Part shown: positions 1 to 8,810 of the stretch, piece after piece
Layout of the letters: every line of letters begins with the position of its first letter
Position numbering within the stretch: the first letter of the stretch is position 1
From: Hydnum rufescens UP504
Taxonomy: Eukaryota > Basidiomycota > Agaricomycetes > Cantharellales > Hydnaceae
Length of the DNA stretch: 11,379 bases
Direction of reading: 5' to 3'
NCBI GenBank assembly: GCA_014904985.1
Contig: MU129178.1
Span: forward strand, 1-11,379
The notes under the pieces: generated by a model
Told to the model about the DNA's origin: nothing
Databases searched by the model: none
Seen by the model: only the letters and a program-made list of their open reading frames with translations
Translations under genes and position numbers: made by a program

Positions 1-55
1 GGACCTGAACATCCGGATTAGATCTGTGATCCCCTCTTTCATCCCCAGCACAACA
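1..55 (+). repeat. Probable 3' end of the 5' LTR
   Basis: The bases before 56 lie outside the coding part and end in CACAACA (positions 49-55). LTRs normally start TG and end CA with short terminal inverted repeats. CAACA is the reverse complement of TGTTG, which occurs at 8052-8056, where a 3' LTR would be expected. The rest of this LTR lies upstream of the window. I found no second copy of these 55 bases downstream, so the assignment rests on the matching termini and position. Confidence 0.5.
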
Positions 56-183
56 TCATGGACAGTAGTTGGATTGGTTCATAACCATCCTGCTTACAAA
101 TTGGTGGTCCTTACAGGGGATCACAAGAATCTCAATTCGGACCCCTATTATCAACACTTGCAACAAATTCCCACATCTCAATA
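56..183 (+). other. Retrotransposon leader with expected primer-binding site
   Basis: This is the stretch between the putative LTR end and the gag start. A primer-binding site normally begins within a few bases of the LTR end, often with TGG; TGG occurs at 59-61. The bases after it do not match the 3' end of any tRNA I recognise, so the primer is unknown. The Gag ATG at 184 has an A at -3, which suits eukaryotic initiation. Confidence 0.4.
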
Positions 184-1403
184 ATGTCTTCACCGACATT
201 TACTTGTATGCCTGGACCCCATTCCAGAGACGCTCCCAGATTTACTGGGAAACGGATTTTACATTTCCTTGCCAAATACGAATTTTGTGCCATGGCTGCA
301 GGCCTTTCACCCACTCAAACAATTCGTCAAGTTACTCGGTATTGTGATACAAAGTCTGAACGGTTCATTGAGACTCTCGATGAATACCAAGCCGAAGATT
401 GGACAGCATTCAAGACTCGGTTACTCAAGTACTATCCATCTGAAGAAGAAGAACTGTATTACAAGATCGATCATCTCATCAAACTAGCTAGGAAAAGTCG
501 TAATTTGACATCTATTCAAAAGTTTGATGAATATATACGCAAGTTTATGGTTATCGTGAAGGCGCTTGAGAACGACGGTCTCTATCAGAGACTGACAAGC
601 ATGACTATTTTTGGAGAGGGTTGAAGCCTCGTACCTTCTGTGAAAATATCACAAATATTCTCATGAACTTGAAGTTGTGGTCAGATTTGACGAACCCTCC
701 GCCTATGAATGAGGTAATAAGCACCATTAAGACTCGTCTCAAATGGGATCTTTACTGAGTCGCCGAAGAAGACGATGGCCCTGATGTGTCTGAGGACACG
801 GGCTCATCGACCACCTCAGATTCTGATGGTACATCATCTAATTCGGACTCGAGTATCGAGAAGGAGAATACCTGACCTAAGTTTAAAAGACATCAGGTCA
901 AACTTGATTCAAAAGACAAAAAGGATGAGCCTACAATGAAAGTACCAACTGAGAATAAATCTCAGGACTCGGGAGATGCAAACAAGTTGAATATCGACGA
1001 TCTTGCTGAAAAGATCAGCCGTTTAACAATAGCCATTGAGGTGGATAGAGCGGCAAAGCGACCTGTTAAGTTTTCCGGCTCTGCGATTAGGTGCTTTATG
1101 TGCGGAGAAGAAGGGCACTCACTCAAGGATTGTCCTGAAACAAGAGCTTTCATCACAAAGAAGGTCTTGAAGTTCTCGAATGAAGGCCGTCTTGTCAAGT
1201 ACGATGGATCAGACTTGCCCCAGGGCGATGTGAATAATGGCAGAGTCGCTCGAATACTACAAGAGCAAATAGCAAATGCTTCCAACATAGAAACCGATCA
1301 CTTACCGAGTTTTAAGACACTCAACCAGGAGTTTGCCACTTTCGGGGAATATGAATACGATGTTTTCCCTGCAGAGAGAGTGCAGAGTCATGCACAAAAG
1401 TGA
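184..1403 (+). pseudogene. gag: Gag: capsid and CCHC nucleocapsid region
   Basis: Gag forms the cytoplasmic virus-like particle and packages element RNA. The first 135 or so codons read as a retrotransposon capsid domain: a start of the M-P-G-P type followed by D-A-P-R-F, then W-T-A-F-K and K-Y-Y-P-S-E-E-E helical motifs. Near 577-590 the frame shifts, and the continuation D-K-H-D-Y-F-W-R-G-L appears in the second frame. An acidic Ser/Asp-rich linker follows (about 760-870). At 1092-1133 lies CFMCGEEGHSLKDC, a perfect C-X2-C-X4-H-X4-C zinc knuckle for RNA binding. Stops TGA 756 and TGA 873 interrupt it, and TGA 1401 marks the end of the open part. The ATG at 184 was chosen because it begins the open frame just before the conserved N-terminus; no better upstream start exists in that frame. 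Confidence 0.85.
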
Positions 1404-2249
1404 CCTGAACCATATGATAAAAGTGATCCAAAAGGGAAATGACCTGAGCAACCTAATAGGGCTTATGTCGAAGTACCTAGTAAGGACGTTAGTCAACAAG
1501 GATCGATTCCAATGCCGAGAGAGTCACCTATCTCGACTAAGCCTGATACACAAACACCAGATCATCAAAGCGACCAGCCTGCATCCGTTAAGCAGCCTAT
1601 AACCATCTTGAAGTGTAACACTCAGCTTCCAGACGAGGATGTCATGATGGGCAATGGATCCCCAAGTAACCCACAGGTTCATGAGCCATCAACACCTAGC
1701 GAAAGAAATCCTAAAGCCAAAAAGAAGGACAAGCCATCGCTCGAAGATGTAGTCGTACATGAGAAAGACGATCCCGCTAGGAAAAGAGCCTCACCGGCTT
1801 ACCGATTTGCAAGCAAGCTACAAGAGACCATTAACATCAAAGACTTGTACAAATCCTTGATGGATAAAGAAGTCACGGTTAGACTTGGCGATGTCTTGGG
1901 GTCATCCTTCGAGCTGTGTAAGAGACTCCAGATTGCTACAAAGACACAGAGGGTACCAATCGTGGCAGAACTTTCCCAGATCAAGAATGTTGAGGTGTCA
2001 GCCAGTTCGGTTGAACACGGGATCAAACCGCTTGATGCCAAAAAGGGACCTAAGTGCCCATATGTTAATCGGCCCCCAAAAGATATTCGAACCACTAATG
2101 CGATCCAATTCGATTCGGATGATGAGACATCGGAGGATGATGCGTTTAACAATACCGAGTCAATTCTGAATACCGAAGACCAAGCCGAAGAATATTACAG
2201 GCGCCAGCTTGAAATTGAGCACAATCAAGTGTTCAATGTTAAAAATTCA
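1404..2249 (+). pseudogene. Gag-Pol linker with a conserved-looking block
   Basis: This region joins the zinc knuckle to the protease in the same frame. It begins with a Pro/Lys/Ser-rich low-complexity stretch carrying TGA 1440 and rich in P, Q, S and T. Around 1788-1962 there is an ordered-looking block starting S-P-A-Y-R-F-A-S-K-L, with alternating hydrophobic positions and a run of basic residues near its end. Similar blocks precede the protease in basidiomycete gypsy elements; I think Pfam DUF4100 describes this block, but I cannot confirm it. An acidic stretch (about 2110-2200) rich in Asp, Glu and Ser follows. No function is known to me; cleavage sites for the element protease would be expected on either side. 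Confidence 0.55.
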
Positions 2250-2640
2250 GATTATTCATTCAGCCCGTCATTCTTGGCAATGGTGACAGCCAAAATCCAA
2301 GGAACTATCATGGGACAGGCTTGCACAATGTTAATCAACAATGGTAGCGAATTAAACATGATGGCCCAGTCGACTCAAAACAAATTGGAATTACCAATGG
2401 ATCCCTCTGGGAAAGATTGGCATCTCTGAGGAGTCTCAGGCCATCAGGTCAATTTGGTCGGATTATGTCGCAATGTTCCAGTTCACATTGGAGGAGTTCC
2501 CCTTCATCACAATTTCTTTATTACGCCCGATAATATTGGGTCTAAAGAAGTCATCCTAGGACAGCCTTGGTTGTTCTCCTATTCAGCAAGAATCGACTAT
2601 ACTCATGGAACGGGAATGAATTTACAAATCTGGCAAGACA
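2250..2640 (+). pseudogene. Retropepsin-like aspartic protease, active-site Asp replaced by Asn
   Basis: The protease would cleave the polyprotein inside the particle. The flap and core pattern is visible: a hydrophobic strand, then L-I-N-N-G-S-E-L-N (2331-2357) where retropepsins have the catalytic D-[ST]-G or D-N-G triad, and later V-I-L-G-Q-P-W (about 2550-2570), the second conserved strand and turn. The first Asn (codon 2337-2339, AAC) stands at the catalytic Asp position. The preceding base is C, so the original was probably GAC in an ATC-GAC context, changed by G to A at a CpG. TGA 2427 cuts the domain between the active site and the second motif. The open segment after it has no ATG at its start, so it is a remnant. 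From 2641 to about 3300 a linker with no recognised motif leads to reverse transcriptase. Confidence 0.75.
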
Positions 2641-3299
2641 GTGACCGAGAAACTGGATGTTCTGTTCGCATGACACTGCCTATAATGTCGGTGCCTAGGA
2701 ATGTTCTCCCTATTGAGTTAATCAAATGCCATATGAAGTCTAGGACAATTCACTCTGCTGAAGTAGAGATTTCTGACGAGATACCAGAATTCCCTGCGAA
2801 TATCTCCTCAATCTTTTCTGATATGGGAGGCAGACTTAGAAAGCTGAGGCCTGTCGATCAGGATCCTGATATTTTGAACCAGGCCTTATATGTTCCAGCT
2901 ATTCTCAACGCTCTGCACAGAGCCTATCATGTTCAAAATTCCATTCAAGATAGCCATTTGGAAGGCCGATTAGTGAAAGCTCTCATTCACGATGGTCTTT
3001 CATTTGCCTGCATGATAGAACCCACAGATCAAATCACTAGGTTTATTCTGGGCAACAGGAAATACAAGCCTGTCAGAAAGAAGGTCCACCCAGTGGCGTC
3101 TTATAATCCGGACTCTCATGCCTTAGTCTTCAATCCAATGAAATTGGGAGAGCTTCCTCCGCTACCGACGAATCCTACTAGACTCGAGGATATTGTTTAC
3201 ATGGAGCGAATTACGAAGGAGCAAATGACCTTTCTCCTGGATAAGATTCCTTCGGGATTCCTCTCAAAATCAGAAATCAAACTGATAGCTCACCTGATA

Positions 3300-4080
3300 T
3301 TGATGTATCAGGATGCTTTTGCATTTGAGGAACATGAAAGAGGGACCTTCAATATGGATTATTTTCCTCCGTATGAGATGCCGACTGTACCCCATGAACC
3401 GTGGATGAGGAAAAATATTAGGATTCCTCTTGGCCGGATGGATGAAGTCTCCTGCTTACTTCAAGAGCAATTCGATAGTGGAAAATATGAACAATCTGCC
3501 TCATCTTATCATTCAGCTATTTTTGCAGTCGAAAAGAAATCTGGGTTCCTACACTTGGTTCATGATCTGCAGCCTCTGAATGCAGTAACTATCCGTGATG
3601 CCGGACTCCCACCCCGTATTGACAAGATGATCGAACAATTCACTGGCCAGATGTGTTATTGTATTTGCGACCTGAAGAGTGGTTATGACAGCTATTTATT
3701 AGCTGAAAAGTCTCGCGACTTAACCACATTTCATGGGTATGCATTAGGCCCACTCAGACTTACGAGATTACCTCAAGGGTATACCAATTCAATGCAAGTC
3801 TTTTGTCGAGCGACTTCACATATGATTGGTTCTATGGCGCCTGATTGAGCCAACGTCTTTGTTGACGACTGTGCTGGGATGGGACTGCAATCCGATTACA
3901 ATAATGCTACAATTTCCGAGAACAAACAAATTTGTCGCTTTGTTTTCGAATTTGCGACTATGTTACAGGAGCTCTTGGTATGAGTTATGAAATCCGGTGC
4001 CACCATTGCAGGCCAGAAAGCTATAATAGCGATGCCCTGACTTGCACTCCTTGGAGCAGTAGTCTCTAAGGAAGGAGCTC
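3300..4080 (+). pseudogene. Reverse transcriptase domain
   Basis: Reverse transcriptase copies element RNA to cDNA in the particle. Visible motifs in order: a pre-domain with F-N-M-D-Y-F-P-P and H-E-P-W (3345-3405); R-I-P-L-G (about 3420); H-D-L-Q-P-L-N with a catalytic-region Asp (3560-3580); C-D-L-K-S-G-Y (3667-3690); L-P-Q-G-Y-T-N-S (3769-3792); and F-V-D-D (3858-3869), the catalytic YXDD-type box, intact. TGA 3846 lies four codons before this box, so no translation product would hold both halves. Further TGAs lie at 3981 and 4038, both at positions suited to Arg. The downstream thumb-like part, with G-A-T-I-A-G-Q-K, is recognisable to about 4080. The substitutions leave the catalytic Asp residues in place, so the inactivation comes from the stops. 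Confidence 0.9.
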
Positions 4081-4755
4081 ATGTTTCACATGAGATCAAC
4101 GCCAAATTGAAGAAATGGCCTACTTGTACGAACTCGACAGAAGTTTGAGGATTTCTCGGCACTGTAGGAGTGGTATGACGTTGGATCAAGAACTTTGCGA
4201 TGATAGCGAAACCTCTGACCTTGTTGACTCGAAAAATGATGCCGAGTGAATTCCATTGGTCTAAAGAAGCTCAGAATTCTTTGGACAATCTTAAGCAATT
4301 GGCAGCGACAGCTGTACCTATTAAGGCCATTGACTATGATCTTGCTCGGAGCATAGTGTCAAAATCCCAGCAAAAAGATGATAATGGGTTGGTTTCCATT
4401 GCAATAGACTCATCATCTACAGGATGCAGTTGGATCGTCAGCCAACAGTTTGAAAATGTTGATTATCCAATTAATTTCAGATCACTTACCTTCAACAATA
4501 CCAAGAGTTGTTATTCACAGCCTAAATTGGAGCTATATGGGGTTTTTCGTGCCTTGAACGCCGAGCGATATAGGCTACATGGGATCCATTTCCACCTCAT
4601 GCTAGACACAAGCTACATAGCCAAGATGATTAATAATCCGGGCTTACCAAACGCTGCGATAATGAGATGGATCTCTTACATTCTACTATTCAACTTCGAA
4701 GTTCAACATTCTCCTGCTTCAAAGCATCGAGGACCAGACGGTTTGTCGCGTTGTC
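4081..4755 (+). pseudogene. Connection and RNase H domain
   Basis: RNase H removes the RNA strand of the RNA-DNA hybrid. A connection segment (4081-4370) carries the motif G-F-L-G-T, N-F-A, I-A-K-P-L and L-T-R-K seen after reverse transcriptase in gypsy elements, with TGA 4146 and TGA 4176 inside it. The RNase H fold then shows I-A-I-D-S-S (about 4399-4416; first catalytic Asp), Y-S-Q-P-K-L-E-L-Y (4510-4540; catalytic Glu), H-L-M-L-D-T (4591-4612; third Asp) and H-R-G-P-D-G-L-S-R (about 4726-4750). All three acidic residues are kept. The segment 4200-5318 is the longest open stretch after the reverse transcriptase and includes this domain uninterrupted. From 4756 to about 5250 an acidic Ser/Asp/Glu-rich spacer leads to integrase. 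Confidence 0.85.
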
Positions 4756-5249
4756 AACAAGCAGAAGAAGATTCGGATGTGTCCAGTACAGAATCAGATA
4801 TAAGTGAGGATGTTAAACTTGTCAAGATACCGAAGAATGGACCTTGCGATACGTTAGATGTGGCAGATGATCCGATCTTGCAATTTACAACCTTGAATTG
4901 TCTGTCTGGGGAATGTAAACCCCTTGAAGTTGAATGGATCGATCCGAGCTGCATTTCAGGCAAGATTCCAGATGATGACTTATTGTTTGAAGCCTTTGAG
5001 GGTGAAGCAATCATCCTGGATGATGAAAACTCAATCAAAAAGCTGGACCATACGCATAAAGTCCTTGAGCATGACACACCCGAGTATTGGGACAAAATAT
5101 TGGCTTACTTGACAAGCCTTAAACTCCCTGAAGACCACAAATGCCAAAACCATATAGTTAACCAGGCGAAATGTTTCTTCATACTAGAAGGAATGTTATG
5201 GCAGAGAAATGGCGATAAGCCACCACTCCAAGTTGTCCTTAGTAACGAA

Positions 5250-6330
5250 ATCCGATCAAGAATATGTCGGGATGCGCATGATGAATCAGGTCATCGAGGT
5301 CGAGATCCAACTTTCTGAAAGATTAGAGACTCGTACTGGTGGCCAAATTTGTATAATTTTGTCACACTATACTGCCAGACATGCCACGAGTGTCAAATTC
5401 ATTCAACTTATAGGAATAAGATTCCTATACAACCACAATATACTTGTACCTTGCTTAGGTGATTCGATATGGATTCCATGTACATGCCTAAAGGGAAACA
5501 CGGCTTCAGATATGTAGTCGACCTCGTCGACAACCTCACCGGGTTTCTTGAAGCAACAAAGCTTTGATCCTTATCTTTGGAAAAGATTGCCAACTTTCTT
5601 TTCGAAGTTATGTGTCGATATGGCTGCATCTTTCAGCTCACAATCGATAATGGTTCCGAATTCAAGGGAGCTGTTGAACTCCTTATGAATAAGTACAAAG
5701 TGCCCATCGTTAGAATCTCACCATATAATCCCCAAGCCAATGGGAAATCCGAATGAGGACACACAGTTTGGATTAATGCCTTATGGAAAATATCAACAAT
5801 TCATATTTATGATTGGCCAGATTATTTGGGATATGCAATATGGGCTGATCGAATTACGGTCAAGCATAACACGGGATATACTCTGTATTATTTGCTTTAT
5901 GGGCAACACCCATTAATGCCTTACGACGTCAAGGATAGAACCTTCCATTCGTTAGACTGGCCGTCCATAAAAACAACTGAGGATCTATTAGCTTTAAGGA
6001 TTCTCCAGATCACCAAACGGGATGACTTACTCGACGATGCAGTATTGGCAAATGAGAAATCCCGAATGAAGGCTGCGATAGCCTTTAACCAAAAACATGG
6101 AACACACATGAATTCCGGCAAATATCGTCCTGGGGAATGGGTAATTGTCTATAACGAGGCATTGGATGATCAACATGGTCAAAAAGGAACAGCAAAATGG
6201 TACGGACCATTTATAATAGTCCAACAAAGACCCTCCGGCGTGTATGTCATACAGCAACCTGATGGAGTCGTTCTGCATAAACCGATAGCCTGGAAGAGAC
6301 TTAAACTCTATCACTTCCGAGAAAATACAG
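5250..6330 (+). pseudogene. Integrase: HHCC zinc finger, DDE core, GPF module
   Basis: Integrase inserts the cDNA into the genome. The N-terminal zinc finger has H-X4-H in D-A-H-D-E-S-G-H (about 5272-5297) and C-X2-C in C-Q-T-C-H-E-C (about 5370-5392); TGA 5316 lies between them. The catalytic core shows D in F-D-M-D-S (about 5463-5477), the second D in I-D-N-G-S-E-F (about 5643-5665), and the E in A-N-G-K-S-E (5751-5753), with 34 residues between the last two by my count. TGA 5460 sits immediately before the first catalytic motif, TGA 5565 within the core and TGA 5754 directly after the catalytic Glu. The C-terminal part contains K-W-Y-G-P-F (about 6198-6215), the GPY/F-type module. No chromodomain follows. 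All catalytic residues survive, but four reading-frame breaks make the domain non-functional as written. Confidence 0.9.
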
Positions 6331-6677
6331 AACCAGTGGTTACTAAACCAGTTGGGAATTATTATGAGGAAGACTTAGCTGTAATGACAACAAGTCAATC
6401 GAAACGCCGACTAAAGCCTTGGGAGATTACGGATCCAGACGAGCTGATCCAGTATTGGAAGATGAAATACGAAGCAGCCAAATGTCAGGCCTTAGGTTAC
6501 AAAACCATCAAGGAAACAGATGACAAGCTTGATCCGTTTATCAAAGAAGAGTGTGAGTTATGGGATTATAGCCACGCAAAACTAAACGAAGAAAACAATC
6601 AACTTCGATTTCCAAATGGAGTCAACTTCATACCCGAACTATTTAATTGGTTACCTTGGGGCACAACACCACAATGA
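6331..6677 (+). pseudogene. Post-integrase segment of Pol, function unknown
   Basis: The frame stays open after the GPF module. The residues contain K-P-W-E-I-T-D-P-D-E-L (about 6414-6446), an amphipathic-looking stretch of alternating Lys/Glu, and end with P-N-G-V-N-F-I-P-E-L and W-L-P-W-G-T-T-P-Q (6612-6674). The conserved look of the Trp/Pro-rich end suggests a folded module rather than a random tail. I do not recognise a characterised domain. TGA 6675 follows directly. It is either a decayed Arg codon, as argued for the other TGAs, or the genuine end of pol. The first reading is favoured because the next codons remain open in the same frame. Confidence 0.5.
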
Positions 6678-7970
6678 CTCTGTACCAACATCCATGCAGA
6701 GGGGCTGTTAATGAGTATTACAGTATTTGATGCCGTAAAACCTGAGAATCCCTGCATCAAGGAGCCAATAAAAACCTACAAGCTGGAAAAAGAGGAAGGG
6801 TTGGTTGAAGTCATAATGACGAATGATGTAGTAATGAACCCCATCTCTCGTACCTTTGACTGCAACATGGCCAATCGTATACCTCCTCATTGTTTCAACT
6901 CATATAGGCCTAGTGAGAAGAAAGGATCTTCACATCATACATCAGAACGTACATCGGATAGAGTGACTAGCTTCGAGAACTGGCGTTCCCGTCTGCCTCC
7001 GAGTAAGAGTGTGGAAAAGTGCTCGAGTAGGAATGCAGATAGATATTCGTCTGGTAAGAAGCCAGTTTCAAGATCTGATATGCCTGAACCCGTTGGAAGA
7101 CCAGAGTCTTCCACTCCGACTGTGGACCGTACCAAACTTCTTGAAGCCTTGAAAGACTTGAGCAAAACCAGCGATATTAACCTTGGGTTGCCAAGTCTTT
7201 CTGAAGAAAGGTCTGAGAAGAGACCTGAGATAAGACCCGAGGCACTGACTGAGGACAGGACAACCTCAGTTCAAATCGTTAAACGCGACCCGTTTATTAG
7301 CATATCTGACCAAGTCTTGAAAAACGTCAGAATTGTGGGTTCTTGATTGGCATTCTACGAGAAGGAATGTCACAACCTCCAGGAAACAACCAAAGATGCA
7401 CTGGAGATCCTGAATCGAGAACTTCTGCATGTGCATGATGCGGCGGATGTTTTTACAAAATGAATGGAGGATCTAATCAAAGACTTCAAAAAGACAACAT
7501 CTGGGGTGTACAAACGATTTGATTCCATTAGCATTCAGCAAATGCATGCAGTCGAGACGACTCACGCATTAAAGGATGTCTTATTAAGGATCCACTCTGA
7601 TTCCTTTTCGATGGAGGATTATTACCTCATGATCAACGAGTTATTCCGCAGGGCACTCACTTTGATGTCCATTAAAGTCAACAATGAGGACCCAAGGTTC
7701 CTGGCTTTGAAGGCTGAGATCCAAAGTGTTTTTCACCAATGGAACTCGATAGTTCCAACTACGCCGAGTCATGCCATTTGGATGGCCAAAATAGCGAATA
7801 TTATAGGCCAGAAGAAGAAGGAATTGTGGAAGGAGCCTGATTTGATGAACAGACCTACGCCACTTGTGTTTAAACAGCCGGAGGTCTCAGTCGAAGAGCC
7901 ATCTTCCCAGTCGAAAGAACAAGAATGTAGCGAACCTATCGTCATCGGCAATGCCCCGTCAGAGCTTTAA
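6678..7970 (+). pseudogene. C-terminal extension or third ORF, possible coiled coil, function unknown
   Basis: This stretch is in frame with pol and ends at TAA 7968-7970. An internal ATG (6711) could start a separate protein if TGA 6675 is real. First part (6711-6900): no motif recognised. Middle (about 6900-7270): Ser/Arg/Lys/Pro-rich, low complexity, basic. Then from about 7340 to 7560 there is a Leu/Glu/Lys-rich helical run that could form a coiled coil, interrupted by TGA 7344 and TGA 7461. The last part (7464-7967) contains more helical-looking sequence and a final Ser/Glu-rich tail. It sits where env lies in retroviruses and some gypsy elements, but I see no signal peptide, transmembrane segment or Cys-rich ectodomain, so an envelope protein is unlikely. 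Whether it is polyprotein or separate ORF cannot be decided here. Confidence 0.5.
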
Positions 7971-8051
7971 TCACATGATGGTGTATTGTACAACAAGAAT
8001 ATATTTTTGGATGCCTGTCGCGAGGGACCATGACCTAGCTGAGGCCTAATA
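7971..8051 (+). other. 3' untranslated part of the element with degraded polypurine tract
   Basis: This lies between the TAA and the putative 3' LTR start. A polypurine tract should abut the LTR; positions 8041-8051 (gaggcctaata) have only 7 purines in 11, so the tract is weak or mutated. An alternative purine run, aaaaagggg, lies at about 8278-8286, but it falls inside the putative LTR. No gene is seen. Confidence 0.35.
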
Positions 8052-8450
8052 TGTTGGAGGGATAAATCCTACATCATAGAATCCTCATCCGAGGCTCATT
8101 TTCCCTATGAACGAATCAATTATACGTCACTGCGCTCATTTAATTTTATCACCATTTGTTTATTCAAGAAGTCAATTGGATTCCCACCCCTTTCCAACCC
8201 ATAATATTGCCTCATTCCCTTACCATGTCCACCAGTCAATTTATTGACTATCCTTTGGACTTCAACAGTCCTCATCAAAAAGGGGCAGTTTATGCCCTAC
8301 TTCAAGTCCTTTTTCTTTGGACAAGGCAATTCAACTTGCCATTCTTCCTCAAGACTGTGTGGCTTGACTGTCTTTCCAAGCCATCCTACTGCCTTAAGGG
8401 CGACGGATTGTGATTATGTAACAACGCAGACCGGGCCTAGTTCTGATTCT
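8052..8450 (+). repeat. Probable 3' LTR, start supported, end unknown
   Basis: The sequence begins TGTTGGAGG at 8052, which mirrors the CAACA end of the 5' LTR at 51-55. It follows the last stop by about 80 bases, a normal distance. No second copy of positions 1-55 can be seen downstream, so the LTR is truncated, interrupted by later insertions or too diverged to spot by eye. Short open frames here look like chance. I do not see a promoter I can defend. Confidence 0.45.
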
Positions 8451-8491
8451 GGACTTGCAGATCTGTCACATGATCCAGATAGGGGCTGCAC

Positions 8492-8671
8492 TACTCTAAA
8501 GGAGTATTTTTCGAATTTCTCCATCAGTTTTGATTAGATAGACTCGAAACGACCGCGCCCAGAAAGATACGAATCGTACCTATCGAACGGTACCAAACAC
8601 AAAACGAACGGATCAAAAATGCGGTCCCTGTAACAATATCTTTCCATGATTCATACTCTGAAGGAGTATTT
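8492..8671. repeat. Pair of 18-bp direct repeats, each a small hairpin
   Basis: tactctaaaggagtattt at 8492-8509 recurs as tactctgaaggagtattt at 8654-8671 with a single A/G difference, 162 bp apart. Each copy is also self-complementary: tactc pairs with gagta around a five-base loop, and the second copy extends to atactc/gagtat. Downstream bases (cgaa) also recur at shifted spacing. The pair could mark ends of a small insertion of about 160 bp or a local duplication. No coding sequence lies between them. Confidence 0.6.
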
Positions 8672-8724
8672 CTTGATTTTCGAAGCCGAAAGAATGTGCG
8701 CAGCACCCACAACCCGATCCAGAA

Positions 8725-8737
8725 CCCGCGACGCGGG
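8725..8737. repeat. GC-rich palindrome cccgcg-a-cgcggg
   Basis: Six-base arms flank one central base. The spacing is too tight for a hairpin loop without opening some pairs, so it is more like a symmetric DNA site. It keeps four intact CpGs and lies seven bases before a strong hairpin. Confidence 0.5.
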
Positions 8738-8743
8738 CCAAAA

Positions 8744-8777
8744 TAGTACCACACCCGCTTTCGGCGGTGTGGTACTA
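8744..8777. repeat. Strong hairpin, 14-bp stem with one bulged C
   Basis: Left arm 8744-8758 (tagtaccacacccgc), loop 8759-8763 (tttcg), right arm 8764-8777 (gcggtgtggtacta). All pairs match apart from one extra C in the left arm. The left arm plus one base (8745-8759) recurs at 9210-9224 with one C/T change at a CpG. A T/A-rich stretch follows both copies. It could be a structured RNA, a transposon end or a cruciform site; no function is known to me. Confidence 0.7.
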
Positions 8778-8810
8778 CAAGGTATTTTTATTTTATTTTC
8801 TGTATCTGCA

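Larger units (their letters stand above)
184..7970 (+). pseudogene. Gag-Pol polyprotein, decayed (one frameshift, 17 in-frame TGA)
   Basis: This would be a single polyprotein of about 2,600 codons, from the ATG at 184 to TAA at 7968-7970. Codons from 184 to about 580 are in one frame; all later domains lie in a second frame, so a one-base change sits near 577-590. In-frame TGA codons start at 756, 873, 1401, 1440, 2427, 3846, 3981, 4038, 4146, 4176, 5316, 5460, 5565, 5754, 6675, 7344 and 7461. I re-read the gaps between the open segments and found no in-frame TAA or TAG. Several TGAs fall where this family normally has Arg, for example in the E-V-x-G-F-L-G motif after reverse transcriptase (4146) and after the integrase catalytic Glu (5754). 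CGA codons persist elsewhere in frame (1059, 1251, 5295, 5301, 5616, 5850). The TGA at 6675 could alternatively be a true end of pol. Confidence 0.88.
1..8450 (+). mobile_element. Degenerate Ty3/gypsy LTR retrotransposon (3' limit approximate)
   Basis: One element fills this stretch. The order capsid, zinc knuckle, protease, reverse transcriptase, RNase H, integrase is diagnostic of Ty3/gypsy; copia elements carry integrase before reverse transcriptase. The internal region runs from about 56 to 8051. The 5' LTR is cut off by the window edge, and the 3' LTR has a plausible start (8052) but no end I can find. All coding parts lie on the + strand, and from 603 to 7970 they share one frame, broken only by TGA codons. 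The copy cannot make a full polyprotein, so any mobility would need enzymes from intact relatives. The wording of capsid, reverse transcriptase and integrase resembles elements common in mushroom-forming fungi; that assignment comes from memory of the family, not from a search. The end at 8450 is a placeholder. Confidence 0.93.

Noticed and set aside
75..87. Anticodon-arm-like hairpin tggttcataacca resembling initiator tRNA-Met
   Set aside because: It is in the sense rather than complementary orientation needed for primer binding, has only a three-base stem, and no other tRNA parts surround it.
571..605. Programmed -1 ribosomal frameshift between gag and pol
   Set aside because: It lies inside the capsid, well before the zinc knuckle and protease, with no convincing slippery heptamer. 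A mutation is more likely.
6200..6420. Chromodomain after integrase
   Set aside because: The GPF module is present, but no aromatic-cage pattern typical of a chromodomain follows.
603..7970. TGA read as a sense codon (alternative genetic code or recoding)
   Set aside because: TGG encodes the visible Trp residues, CGA still occurs in frame, and the copy also has a frameshift and a mutated protease site. CpG decay explains all of this more simply.
603..7970. Classical repeat-induced point mutation
   Set aside because: RIP at CpA would give TAA and TAG from CAA and CAG codons; none is present in frame. The base before the affected C varies, so a strict TCG context is not seen either.
8449..8478. 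Weak match to positions 1-35 (shared agatctgt and gatcc)
   Set aside because: Only short words are shared and the alignment needs large gaps, so it does not define the end of the 3' LTR.
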